17,712 nt of DNA from Candidatus [Bacteroides] periocalifornicus (GCA_001421095.1 LIIK01000027.1:15753-33464); one strand, 5' to 3'; positions 1-8,386 are shown, counted from the first letter of the stretch. Notes: generated by a model from the sequence alone, not told the origin. Made by a program: numbers and translations.

Positions 1-348
1 GTTGGGTGGGCGACCATTCAGTCGAGAATCGGTGGAAAAGTACCCGAGAGTATGCCTTGCGCTATGTTGGAGTCTTTTTAGGCGCGGAGGGGGGCTGGGT
101 TGGCCACGTTTGAGACCTTCGGAGTATATAGCGATGCGGTGTGCTGTGCAGTTTGGACGAGTTTTGCAGCGGATTCAGGCTGTTGCTTTTGAACCAAGAA
201 TTTACGCGATGCGGGCGTGCCTAGCGGTGAATTGCGTTTTTCAGCGTTCTCTATTGAGGGCGGCGTGGAAAATAATTTCTGTTTCGGGAAGGGCTATCTA
301 TGCGGGGAGTAGCGTTTTGCGCGGGTGCATTTTTGCATTTCGGGAATG

Positions 349-371
349 TTGGGATTGCGTCTGAATCCCAA
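349..371. promoter_or_regulatory. Inverted repeat in the etfB promoter region
   Basis: A perfect 8-bp inverted repeat, TTGGGATT and AATCCCAA, is separated by 7 nt. It lies just upstream of the candidate -7 box of etfB and covers the possible -33 TTG at 355-357. That position would suit a transcription-factor operator; a small RNA hairpin is the alternative. No T tract follows, so it is not a terminator. Confidence 0.35.
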
Positions 372-387
372 ATAATGGCTATATTCG
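355..387 (+). promoter_or_regulatory. Candidate promoter for etfB-etfA-acyl-CoA dehydrogenase-pepO
   Basis: TATATTCG at 380-387 matches the Bacteroidota -7 consensus TAnnTTTG at all but one position. A TTG at 355-357 lies 22 bp upstream and may be the -33 element. The leader to the etfB ATG would be about 38 nt. The same CTAnnTTYGCG-like string lies before miaB and hflX. This is a motif match only. Confidence 0.35.
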
Positions 388-425
388 CGAGCGATACGCA
401 ACAGGTAAACTTACGAAGTAGAGCG

Positions 426-1274
426 ATGGGAGAACTACGTATAGTGGTGCTTGCCAAGCAGGTACCCGACACCCGCAATGTGGGAAAAGATGCAATGAAA
501 CCCGACGGCACGGTGAATCGGGGTGCGCTTCCCGCAATATTCAACCCTGAAGATCTCAATGCGCTGGAGCAGGCGCTGCGGATAAAAGATCAGGTGGCGG
601 GCGCTAGGGTCACATTGCTGACGATGGGGCCTCCGCGGGCTGCCGAGATTATCCGTGAGGGGCTCTACCGCGGTGCCGATGATGGGGTGCTGCTCACCGA
701 TAGAGCTTTCGCGGGGTCTGATACCCTAGCGACCTCCTACGCGTTGGCATGCACATTGCGGAAGCTGAACCCCGATATGGTGATATGCGGGCGGCAGGCT
801 ATAGATGGCGATACGGCCCAGGTGGGGCCTCAGGTTGCGCAAAAGCTCGGTTGGCCGCAGATAACCTATGCCGAGGGTATAGAGTACCAGAACGGGGAGG
901 TTACTGTCCGTAGACGTGTGGAGCGTGGGGTAGAGGTGCTGAGGGGGAGGCTTCCGATGGTGGTAACGGTGAATGGGAGCGCCCCGGCTTGTCGCTCTCG
1001 GCACGCCAAGCTCCTAATGCAGTGGAAGCGCGCCTACGCCCCATCAGAAGGGAAACCGGAGGGGTGTAGCTACGCAGGCCCAGAGCTTACGGAGTGGAAT
1101 ACCAGCCTGCTGGATGTTGATCCTCCGCAGCTTGGGCTGAGCGGTTCGCCTACCAAGGTGAAGACCGTGGAGAACGTGGTGTTTCAGGTGAAGGAGGCCA
1201 AGCGCTTTGAGGGCAATGCCAAGGAGGTAGACGCCTTGGTGCGCGAGCTGCTGGCGAACCACACGATAGGATAG
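426..1274 (+). CDS. etfB: Electron transfer flavoprotein beta subunit (EtfB)
   Basis: EtfB pairs with EtfA to pass electrons between acyl-CoA dehydrogenases and other redox partners in the cytoplasm. The 282-residue product starts MGELRIVVLAKQVPDT, the usual EtfB opening. It carries the family segments NPEDLNALEQAL, GADDGVLLTDRAFAGSDTLATS, GRQAIDGDTAQVGPQ (about 122-137) and GSPTKVK near the C-terminus. The DTLATS and GRQAIDGDTAQVGPQ segments resemble EtfB of anaerobes, whose complexes with butyryl-CoA dehydrogenase bifurcate electrons from NADH. I chose the ATG at 426 because the frame's 42 residues upstream have no EtfB similarity and would overlap the promoter. It is the first gene of a probable four-gene operon and is followed by etfA after 46 bp. 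The family is certain; the bifurcating role is inference. Confidence 0.95.
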   Translation: MGELRIVVLAKQVPDTRNVGKDAMKPDGTVNRGALPAIFNPEDLNALEQALRIKDQVAGARVTLLTMGPPRAAEIIREGLYRGADDGVLLTDRAFAGSDTLATSYALACTLRKLNPDMVICGRQAIDGDTAQVGPQVAQKLGWPQITYAEGIEYQNGEVTVRRRVERGVEVLRGRLPMVVTVNGSAPACRSRHAKLLMQWKRAYAPSEGKPEGCSYAGPELTEWNTSLLDVDPPQLGLSGSPTKVKTVENVVFQVKEAKRFEGNAKEVDALVRELLANHTIG

Positions 1275-1307
1275 CCGCCTTATAATTCCCCTATTTGTTT
1301 ACAAGAG

Positions 1308-1312
1308 AGGAG
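1308..1312 (+). promoter_or_regulatory. Ribosome binding site deciding the GTG start of etfA
   Basis: AGGAG lies 8 nt before the GTG at 1321, inside a purine run (AGAGAGGAG). It supports GTG as the start of etfA. Such a clear Shine-Dalgarno is unusual here; most other genes in the window lack one. Confidence 0.6.
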
Positions 1313-1320
1313 ATAACGAC

Positions 1321-2340
1321 GTGAATAGCGTATTTGTATATTGCGAAATAGATGGTGGTAAGATTGCCGATGTTAGCCTGGAGCTAATGACCAAAGCCCG
1401 CGCCCTGGCGCATGAGCTGGGAGTGGAGGCAGAGGCTATAGCGTTGGGCGAGAACCTCGGCTGGGTGCCTGAGGTATGCGGCAAGTATGGTATAAAGCGA
1501 GTGCATATAGCTGATGATAAGCGGCTTAAGCATTTCCTTACCCTTCCGTATGAGCGTGTGCTGTGCAGCGTGTTTGAGCATGAAAGACCGCAGATTGCGC
1601 TCTTTGGTGCCACCTCTGAGGGGCGCGATCTTAGCCCACGGGTGTCGTCTGCCTTGCACAGCGGGCTTACTGCCGATTGCACGAGCCTACAAATCGGGAG
1701 CTACACCGATGCCAAGACGAGGAAGGAGTACCAGAATCTGCTGTTCCAGATTCGCCCGGCCTTCGGCGGGAATATCATCGCAACGATAGTAAACCCCGAT
1801 TGCCGTCCGCAAATGGCTACTGTGCGCGAGGGGGTAATGAAACGGGAGGAGGCTGCCACACCCGTGAAGTGCGAGGTGGTGAAGATCGATACCCAGTCGC
1901 TGCTTAAGGATGCCGATTTTGTGGTGGAGATCCTTTCTCGCCAGATGGAGGAGCAGGCTATCAATATCAAGGGCGCGCCGATAATAGTGGCGGGTGGATA
2001 TGGGGTCGGGAGCCGCGAGGGCTTTGAGAAGCTCTTTGAGCTGGCGCATCTGCTAGGTGGTGAGGTTGGAGCGTCTCGCGCGGCGGTAGATGCGGGGTTT
2101 GCAGATCATGCGCGCCAAGTGGGGCAAACGGGGGTTACAGTGCGCCCGAAGCTTTACATTGCCTGCGGTATTTCTGGGCAGGTACAGCATACGGCGGGGA
2201 TGAGCGAGTCGCAGATGATCATTTCGATCAACAATGACCCCGATGCGCCTATCAACCAGATAGCCGATTACGCCGTGGTGGGCGATGTGCACGAGGTGCT
2301 GAATCATTTCATAGCTGCCTACAAGCGGAACTCCAAGTAG
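1321..2340 (+). CDS. etfA: Electron transfer flavoprotein alpha subunit (EtfA)
   Basis: EtfA binds the FAD of the ETF heterodimer that exchanges electrons with acyl-CoA dehydrogenase. The product has 339 residues, a usual family length. The N-terminal part (MNSVFVYCEIDGGKIADVSLELM) is the ETF nucleotide-binding-like domain. The C-terminal FAD domain starts near AGGYGVGSREGF (residues 224-235). The ETF-alpha signature is at about 278-303 with LYIACGISGQVQHTAG; one position that is normally Ala is Ser (IISIN). It starts with GTG at 1321, supported by a Shine-Dalgarno. It lies 46 bp after etfB and 91 bp before the acyl-CoA dehydrogenase, so the three are probably cotranscribed and form one redox unit. 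Confidence 0.95.
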   Translation: MNSVFVYCEIDGGKIADVSLELMTKARALAHELGVEAEAIALGENLGWVPEVCGKYGIKRVHIADDKRLKHFLTLPYERVLCSVFEHERPQIALFGATSEGRDLSPRVSSALHSGLTADCTSLQIGSYTDAKTRKEYQNLLFQIRPAFGGNIIATIVNPDCRPQMATVREGVMKREEAATPVKCEVVKIDTQSLLKDADFVVEILSRQMEEQAINIKGAPIIVAGGYGVGSREGFEKLFELAHLLGGEVGASRAAVDAGFADHARQVGQTGVTVRPKLYIACGISGQVQHTAGMSESQMIISINNDPDAPINQIADYAVVGDVHEVLNHFIAAYKRNSK

Positions 2341-2431
2341 CGAATCCCTACCGCTGGGGTAGAGCATATTTAAGTGTCCAGGCATTGAAATACCGCTTTC
2401 CCCCTAGTAACCAAAGCAAGAATAGAAGGAA

Positions 2432-4165
2432 ATGGCAAATTACTTTGAGGATAACAAGTCGCTGGAATTCCAGTTGCACCACCCGTTGATGAGGCGCATA
2501 GTAGAGCTGAAGGAGCGAGGGTTTACCCAGACTGATGGGACTGCCTACGCGCCTAAGGATTATGACGATGCGATAGATAGCTACGCGCGGGTGCTGGATA
2601 TAGTGGGAGAGATCTGTGGCGATGTGCTGGCCCCCAATGCGGAGCGGGTGGACGAGGAAGGACCGCAGGTGGTGGATGGGCACGTGGTTTACCATCCTGG
2701 CACGCAGGAGAACCATGAAGCGTTGGCCAAGGCTGGGCTCTACGGAATGTCGTTGCCGCGCGAGTACGGTGGGCTGAACTTCCCCATGGTCCCCTACGTA
2801 ATGGCGGCGGAGCTGGTGAGCCGGGCTGATGGCGGTTTTGCCAACATCTGGGGGCTGCAGGACTGTGCTGAAACGATACACGAGTTCGCCTCTCCAGAGC
2901 AGAAGAAGCGCTACCTCCCTATGGCCAATGAGGGGAAAACATTCGCCATGGGGCTCACCGAGCCTGATGCAGGGAGCGACCTGCAAGCCGTAATGCTCAA
3001 GGCGCACTATGATGAGAAGCGTGGCAGCTGGTTTCTCAATGGGGTTAAGCGTTTCATAACCAACGGGGATGGCGATATCAATTTGGTGATGGCGCGCTCT
3101 GAGGAGGGAACTAAGGATGCGCGGGGTATCTCGCTCTTCATCTATGACAGGCGGTCGATGGCCGTAACGGTGCGCCGCATTGAGCATAAGATGGGGATTG
3201 TGGGGTCGCCCACGTGCGAATTGGTTTTTAAGGATGCGCCGGCAGAACTGGTAGGCGAGCGGAAGCTTGGGCTTATCAAGTACGTGATGTCGCTTATGAA
3301 TGGGGCGCGGTTGGGCGTTGGCGCGCAGAGCGTTGGGATAGCCGAGGCCGCCTATAGGGAAGCGGAGAAATACGCCAATGAGCGGGAGCAGTTCGGCAAG
3401 AAGATCATAGAGTTTCCCGCGGTGTATGAGATGGTAAGCCTTATGCGGGCTAAGACCGACGGGATTCGCTCCTTGCTCTATGAAACCTCTAGGTACGTAG
3501 ATATCTACAAGACCCTGACCCATATATCAGAGGATCGTAAACTGGATGCCGCAGAAAGGGCAGAGCTGAAGGAGTACCAACGGCTGGCAGACCTCTTCAC
3601 ACCGCTCACCAAGCTCTTCTCAAGCGAGATGTGCAACCAGATAGCGTATGATGCTATCCAGGTACACGGCGGGACGGGCTTTATGAAGGATTTCCCAGTG
3701 CAGCGCTACTACAGAGATGCCCGTATCACCTCCATATACGAGGGGACATCGCAGCTACAGGTGGTGGCGGCTATCCGCGGAGTGGTTACCGGGGTGCTTG
3801 GTAAAAGGATAGAGTACCTGGCTAGCCAGCTAAAGGATGAGGGGTTTGCACGGGAAAGGGTCATGCTGCAGGCGATGTTCCAGGAATTTCTGGCCGATGT
3901 GCAGTACATTAACGATCAGTCCAACGACGAGCTGCATGATTTCCATGCGCGTCGGCTGGTAGAGATCGGTGGGTACATTGCCGTTGGCTACCTGCTCCTG
4001 TTCGATGCGGAGCGCGATGCTATTTATGCCCGAAGCGCCCGTATATGGGTGCAGTACGCCCACGGGAAGGTGGCAGAGCATCACAGCGTGCTTAGGAGCA
4101 TTACAGCAGAGCAGCTTCCCCTTTATAGGGAATTGAAAAATGCTGAATGCCAGTGCAATGGATAG
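2432..4165 (+). CDS. Acyl-CoA dehydrogenase, long form with C-terminal extension
   Basis: This FAD enzyme oxidises an acyl-CoA to the 2-enoyl-CoA, or works in reverse in fermentation, using the adjacent EtfAB as electron partner. The 577-residue product has the N-terminal helical domain (GLYGMSLPREYGGLNFP, about 107-123), the middle beta domain (FAMGLTEPDAGSDL, about 171-184) and the C-terminal helical domain. The catalytic base is Glu437 in YRDARITSIYEGTSQ. About 140 residues follow this motif, beyond the roughly 380-residue length of short-chain family members, so it belongs to the long bacterial type. The insert around 350-375 (SEDRKLDAAERAELKEY) is also typical of long forms. The ATG follows AAGGA closely. 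Substrate chain length cannot be read from the sequence; butyryl- or related short-chain CoA is plausible for a fermenter. Confidence 0.93.
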   Translation: MANYFEDNKSLEFQLHHPLMRRIVELKERGFTQTDGTAYAPKDYDDAIDSYARVLDIVGEICGDVLAPNAERVDEEGPQVVDGHVVYHPGTQENHEALAKAGLYGMSLPREYGGLNFPMVPYVMAAELVSRADGGFANIWGLQDCAETIHEFASPEQKKRYLPMANEGKTFAMGLTEPDAGSDLQAVMLKAHYDEKRGSWFLNGVKRFITNGDGDINLVMARSEEGTKDARGISLFIYDRRSMAVTVRRIEHKMGIVGSPTCELVFKDAPAELVGERKLGLIKYVMSLMNGARLGVGAQSVGIAEAAYREAEKYANEREQFGKKIIEFPAVYEMVSLMRAKTDGIRSLLYETSRYVDIYKTLTHISEDRKLDAAERAELKEYQRLADLFTPLTKLFSSEMCNQIAYDAIQVHGGTGFMKDFPVQRYYRDARITSIYEGTSQLQVVAAIRGVVTGVLGKRIEYLASQLKDEGFARERVMLQAMFQEFLADVQYINDQSNDELHDFHARRLVEIGGYIAVGYLLLFDAERDAIYARSARIWVQYAHGKVAEHHSVLRSITAEQLPLYRELKNAECQCNG

Positions 4166-4186
4166 CCTATAACATACAGAGTGAAC

Positions 4187-6232
4187 ATGAAATCAATTAG
4201 CACAATTTTGGGAGTGGCACTACTGAGCACGGTCTCGATGCTGGGCTGCCAGCCAAAGGGTAGCGACAGCAAGGCTCTCGATCTGGCCGACATGGATCAG
4301 TCCATAGCGCCGGGCGATGATTTTTACCAGTACGCCAATGGCGGATGGCTTAAAACGGCCAAGATTCCTGACGATCGTACGCGGTACGGCGCGTTCGACG
4401 TGCTGCAGGAGCAGACCGAAGAGCGGGTTAAAGACATCCTTTTCCGTGCCGCCGATAGGAAGGGCGATACTACGGATGTAGACTTTGTGAAGATTGGCGA
4501 TTTCTTCGCGTCGGGCATGGACACGGCAACCATAGAGGAGGTGGGGCTGCAGCCCATATTCCCCGATTTGGAGATGATTTCAACGCTAGCCGACCCGAAG
4601 GATCTCGCAAGGGAGATAGCTCGGGAGCGGGCCATAGGGGGGAGCGCCCCATTCTACGTATCGGTGGATCAGGATAGCAAGGAGGCCACCAGCATGATCC
4701 TCTCGTTCTACCAGAATGGGCTGGGGATGCCAGATCGCGACTACTATTTCGATGAAAGCGAGAACGGGCAGAAGCTACGCGATGCCTACATGGAGATGCT
4801 GGTGAAGACCTTTGAGCTGCTCGGCAAGGAAGAGAACGTGGCCAAAGGGATCGCGAAGGATGTGTTCGATTTTGAGAAGCGGCTGGCGGCAGCCTCGCTC
4901 ACACGCTTACAGTACCGCGATCCGCATTTGATCTACAATAAGCTCACAGTGCCAGAGCTGGCAAAGGTCGCCCCAAACATCGATTGGGACCTCTACTTCC
5001 AGAATCTGGGTATCGAAAAGCCCGCAGCCCTCTTGGTCGATAACCCGAAGTTCTTCACCGAGGTGAGCAACATGGTGAAGGATGTGCCGATAAACGTGTG
5101 GACTGACTACCTGACGGCGCAGTTCATGAGCAGCTACTCCTCTTGCCTGAACGCGAAGTATGAGGATATCGCCTTTGATTTTTACGGTCGGGCACTCTCT
5201 GGCCAGCAGGTGCAGCAGCCACGTTGGAAGAGGGTTATGCGGCAAACCCAGGGAGCCCTGGGTGAGGCTATCGGTAAATTCTATGTGGCCGAGTGCTTCC
5301 CCCCAGAGGCTAAGCAGCGTATGCAGGAGTTGGTGCAAAACCTGCGTAAAACCTACCGTGAGCGCATGGGGCAGCTCACCTGGATGAGCGATGAGACCAA
5401 GCAGAAGGCGCAAGAGAAGCTTGATGCCATAACGGTGAAAATCGGCTATCCTGACAAGTGGCGCGATTATTCAGCCCTTTCCGTAGCTAGGGATTCCTAC
5501 GCCTACAACGTGCGCAACGCCTACACCTACCGCTTCAATCGCACAATGGCCAAACTCGGGAAACCGATTGACCGCACCGAGTGGTTTATGACCCCCCAGA
5601 CGGTGAATGCCTACTACAACCCCACAATGAATGAAATCGTATTCCCCGCGGCTATACTGCAGCCCCCGTTCTTCGATATGAAGGCCGACGATGCCGTGAA
5701 CTACGGGGGGATAGGCGTGGTAATAGGGCATGAAATCACGCACGGGTTTGATGATCAGGGTCGTCAGTACAATAAGGAGGGCAACCTCGAGAACTGGTGG
5801 TCAGCTGAGGATTCTCTGCGGTTCACCGAGTATTCACAGCTCTTGGTAGACGAATTCAACGCCTTTGATGTGATAGACGGTATCCATATCAACGGTAAGC
5901 TAACCCTAGGGGAGAACCTGGCAGACTACGGCGGGCTAACCATCTCGGTTCATGCGCTCGAGGGGGTGTTGGCCAATGAGCAGGGGGCGGCCGACAAGAA
6001 GATCGACGGCTTCACGCCACTGCAACGTTTCTTCCTCTCCTACGCGAAAATTTGGCGTAATCTTACCCGTGACCAGGAGCTGATACGTCGGCTTAAGGAC
6101 GATGTTCATGCCCCGGGTAAGTATCGGGTTGATGGGGGAGTGTATAACATCGACGAGTTCTATACTGCTTTTGAGGTGAACCCCTCGAGCCCCTACTACA
6201 GGGAGCCCGCGAAGCGTCCTACTATTTGGTAG
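4187..6232 (+). CDS. pepO: M13-family zinc metallopeptidase, predicted lipoprotein (PepO-like)
   Basis: M13 (neprilysin/PepO) enzymes cleave oligopeptides. The zinc motif HEITH is at 515-519, with the third ligand in ENLAD (Glu576) and the substrate-binding NAYYNPTMNEIVFP at 474-487, so it should be active. Residues 1-21 form a lipoprotein signal peptide with lipobox SMLGC, putting the mature protein on the periplasmic side of the inner membrane or on the outer membrane. I prefer the ATG at 4187 over the in-frame GTG at 4181, which adds only two residues. The product is 681 residues, normal for M13. The C-terminus reads RPTIW, so the Cys of the usual CxxW ending is absent. The start lies 21 bp after the dehydrogenase stop, and a terminator follows 12 bp after its own stop. 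It is probably the last gene of the operon and may feed peptides into fermentation (inference). Confidence 0.93.
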   Translation: MKSISTILGVALLSTVSMLGCQPKGSDSKALDLADMDQSIAPGDDFYQYANGGWLKTAKIPDDRTRYGAFDVLQEQTEERVKDILFRAADRKGDTTDVDFVKIGDFFASGMDTATIEEVGLQPIFPDLEMISTLADPKDLAREIARERAIGGSAPFYVSVDQDSKEATSMILSFYQNGLGMPDRDYYFDESENGQKLRDAYMEMLVKTFELLGKEENVAKGIAKDVFDFEKRLAAASLTRLQYRDPHLIYNKLTVPELAKVAPNIDWDLYFQNLGIEKPAALLVDNPKFFTEVSNMVKDVPINVWTDYLTAQFMSSYSSCLNAKYEDIAFDFYGRALSGQQVQQPRWKRVMRQTQGALGEAIGKFYVAECFPPEAKQRMQELVQNLRKTYRERMGQLTWMSDETKQKAQEKLDAITVKIGYPDKWRDYSALSVARDSYAYNVRNAYTYRFNRTMAKLGKPIDRTEWFMTPQTVNAYYNPTMNEIVFPAAILQPPFFDMKADDAVNYGGIGVVIGHEITHGFDDQGRQYNKEGNLENWWSAEDSLRFTEYSQLLVDEFNAFDVIDGIHINGKLTLGENLADYGGLTISVHALEGVLANEQGAADKKIDGFTPLQRFFLSYAKIWRNLTRDQELIRRLKDDVHAPGKYRVDGGVYNIDEFYTAFEVNPSSPYYREPAKRPTIW

Positions 6233-6244
6233 TTTCCAGTTTGC

Positions 6245-6285
6245 AGCCCTGCATGCCCCAGTCGGCGTGCGGGGCTGTGTTTTTT
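6245..6285 (+). terminator. Intrinsic terminator after pepO
   Basis: A 13-bp stem (arms 6245-6257 and 6264-6276, two G-T pairs) with a 6-nt loop is followed within a few bases by six T at 6280-6285. This is a strong intrinsic terminator. It ends only 13 bp before the ATG of the next gene, so it could also act as an attenuator in that gene's leader. Confidence 0.85.
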
Positions 6286-6298
6286 CATTTCGCCAGCC

Positions 6299-8170
6299 AT
6301 GCACTCCTATCTGTTGAGAGTCTGCCTATTAGTCCCACTTATGCTAATCGGGGTCGTTCGCCAGGCCGTGGCCCACGCTGCGGTGGCCGATTCCGTAAAG
6401 GATGAGCGTATAGTGGTGAACCAGCGGGAGTACTGGGTGCATACCGTGGAAAAAGGGGAGACATTGTACGCCATAAGCCGACGCTACGGTATTTCACTCA
6501 CCGAGATAGCCACGGCCAATCCAGACATCTACTACGGGCTCAAGAAGGGGGCTAAGCTGCGTATCCCAATCCCCCCGAGCCAACGGGGGAAGCAGGATAC
6601 CGTTAGGCCCGAATTTGTGATCCATATTGTAGAGCCAGGCGAAAATCTTTTCCAGCTCTCCCGCCAGTACGGTATCAGTGTCCGTTCTATCCGCTTGGCC
6701 AACCGCCTGAAGTCAGATACCCTTAGGGTGCACGAGACGTTACGTATCCCCACCCAGGAACTCCCGAACGCTGCCGATACGCTGCAGTTCATCGTGCACG
6801 TAGTGGCTAAGGGGGAGAGCCTTTTTGGGCTAGCCAAGAGCTACGGGGTAGGGCAAGATGATATTCTGAGGCTGAACCCAGAGGTGGAGGCACAGGGTTT
6901 ACAGGCCGGGCAGGTAGTGCGTATCCCCACTAAGCCTGGGGGCGTGCCAGAGAAGGGAGAGGAGGATTTTACCCCTGCAACCCCAGAGCCCGCAGTGGTT
7001 TCACCCTGCGATGCCTCGGTGGCCTTTGGAAAGGGGCGCACGCTGGAGGTTGCGCTTATCCTTCCGTTTACCCAGGGCGGCAAGCGTAGGGACGACACAC
7101 CAGTAGAGCCCGAGGAGGAGGCAGTATCCTCCCATTCTCCAGGGGTCGACGGGCGGTTCTTAGATTTCTACCAAGGATTCTTGCTGGCCGTAGAGCGCTA
7201 TAAGTTCTTGGGCTACAGCATTCGGCTTAAAGTTATCGATTCCCAGCAAAACCCCGACCTGCTGAACGGGCTGGTGAATAGCGGGCAGCTTGAGGAGGCG
7301 AATCTGATTGTCGGGCCCGTTTACCCCAAAGCGATATCTGTGGTGAGCCAGTGGGCGGCAGCGCGGCGTATATCGCTTGTGTCGCCACTGTCGGGGAAAA
7401 CCCCCTCGTTTGAGGCCAATCCCTTCCTCTTTCAGGCCAATCCCTCGGACATAACGCAAATTCGGCAAATGGTGGCCAACCTCCCGCTAGAGGGCGTTCG
7501 CCGGGTAGTGATGATTAGCGAGACCACGCCTGCCGATGAGGATCTGGCCAATAACGTGGAGCTGATGCTGCAGAGCGAGGTGGCTCGTAGGCCAGGGGCT
7601 GATTCTATTACCGTGCAGGTGGTGAACCATGCCCAGGCGAACGACCCGAGGAAAACCGACCCGAACATCAATAGGGCGTTAGATCCCCGTGGGCTCACGC
7701 TAGTCATTGTCCCATCTACACGTGAGCCCTACGTAAGCGAGGTGCTCGGGCAGCTGAACACGCTCGCCATTAGGGATAAGCGTAATATCAGGGTCTTTGG
7801 GCTCCCAAAATGGTTGAAGATGGAGAACCTGGACTTTGCCCAGCTCATCAACCTGCACGTGACCATAGCCTCCCCCTTCTATGTAGACTATTCTAGCCAG
7901 CTGGTGTCCAACTTTATAGATGATTACAGGAGCACCTACAGGGCTGAGCCTAGCAAATTTGCCTTCCAGGGCTATGATGTGGCCAATTACTTCATGGGGG
8001 CAATATTTGAGTATGGAGAGGATTTCCGCTATTGCCTCCCGAGCCTCCAAGTGCCACTGCTGCAGAACAGCTTCCGTTTCGTGCAATCGCAGCAATTCGG
8101 GAGCTATGAGAGCACGGGGATATACCTTATCGAGTTCACGAAATCGGGGCTGATGCCGATAGGGCAGTAG
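6299..8170 (+). CDS. Exported protein with three LysM domains and a periplasmic-binding-protein-like domain
   Basis: The 623-residue product starts with a signal peptide (about 1-28, hydrophobic core LLRVCLLVPLMLIGVV). Three LysM repeats follow at about 46-92 (WVHTVEKGETLYAISRRYGI), 108-151 (FVIHIVEPGENLFQLSRQYGI) and 164-211 (FIVHVVAKGESLFGLAKSYGV). After a low-complexity linker, residues 250-620 resemble the type 1 periplasmic-binding-protein fold (LEVALILPFTQGG, then NLIVGPVYPKAISVVSQWAAARRISLVSPLSG, and later FAFQGYDVANYFMGAIFEYG). LysM binds peptidoglycan, so the protein probably sits at the cell wall and senses a ligand or modulates wall enzymes. The same fold occurs in LpoA, an activator of penicillin-binding proteins, but orthology is not shown. 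The ATG at 6299 is the only start that keeps the signal peptide. It is flanked by terminators and appears monocistronic. Confidence 0.88.
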   Translation: MHSYLLRVCLLVPLMLIGVVRQAVAHAAVADSVKDERIVVNQREYWVHTVEKGETLYAISRRYGISLTEIATANPDIYYGLKKGAKLRIPIPPSQRGKQDTVRPEFVIHIVEPGENLFQLSRQYGISVRSIRLANRLKSDTLRVHETLRIPTQELPNAADTLQFIVHVVAKGESLFGLAKSYGVGQDDILRLNPEVEAQGLQAGQVVRIPTKPGGVPEKGEEDFTPATPEPAVVSPCDASVAFGKGRTLEVALILPFTQGGKRRDDTPVEPEEEAVSSHSPGVDGRFLDFYQGFLLAVERYKFLGYSIRLKVIDSQQNPDLLNGLVNSGQLEEANLIVGPVYPKAISVVSQWAAARRISLVSPLSGKTPSFEANPFLFQANPSDITQIRQMVANLPLEGVRRVVMISETTPADEDLANNVELMLQSEVARRPGADSITVQVVNHAQANDPRKTDPNINRALDPRGLTLVIVPSTREPYVSEVLGQLNTLAIRDKRNIRVFGLPKWLKMENLDFAQLINLHVTIASPFYVDYSSQLVSNFIDDYRSTYRAEPSKFAFQGYDVANYFMGAIFEYGEDFRYCLPSLQVPLLQNSFRFVQSQQFGSYESTGIYLIEFTKSGLMPIGQ

Positions 8171-8201
8171 GACGTAGAAAGGCGCGGAGAAGGACTCTAG
8201 G

Positions 8202-8244
8202 ATGGGCAGGCGTGGCAGAGGTGGCCTAGCCTGCCCATTTTTTT
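8202..8244 (+). terminator. Intrinsic terminator after the LysM gene
   Basis: Perfect 10-bp arms ATGGGCAGGC (8202-8211) and GCCTGCCCAT (8229-8238) enclose a 17-nt loop and are followed by a run of T at 8238-8244. It lies 31 bp after the stop of the LysM gene. Confidence 0.88.
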
Positions 8245-8378
8245 ATGCCAGATTAGCGCAGAATGAAACGCAATTAGCCCTTTGCGTGGGGGCTCATTTT
8301 GCCGTTCTTTACCAGTCCCCCATAGCATCCTTCTGCTTTTTGGGTAAAAGGGCAGTGTCTCCATTCCCAAAATTTCGC

Positions 8379-8386
8379 TACTTTTG
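8379..8386 (+). promoter_or_regulatory. Candidate -7 promoter box for miaB
   Basis: TACTTTTG fits the Bacteroidota -7 consensus TAnnTTTG exactly. It lies 48 nt before the miaB ATG and after the preceding terminator. I see no good -33 TTTG at the expected distance. Confidence 0.4.

Larger units (their letters stand above)
1..425. other. Non-coding stretch upstream of the etf operon
   Basis: I find no convincing gene here. An open frame on the + strand runs to a TGA at 362-364, but it lacks an ATG start (TTG at 2), its product is rich in Arg and Cys with no recognisable motif, and all clear genes in this window end in TAG. The stretch is G-rich on the + strand, like the genes that follow. Its last 80 bases hold a candidate promoter and an inverted repeat for etfB, listed separately. 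It could contain the 5' flank of something beginning left of the window, but nothing shows this. Confidence 0.5.

Noticed and set aside
2..364. A 120-codon + strand frame at the left edge
   Set aside because: It has a TTG start, no motif, an Arg/Cys-rich product and a TGA stop unlike the clear genes, and it overlaps the etfB promoter region.
2348..3523. A 391-codon frame on the minus strand
   Set aside because: It lies almost entirely antisense to the acyl-CoA dehydrogenase, shows no family motif, and its His/Arg/Leu-rich product is typical of the antisense of a GC-rich gene.
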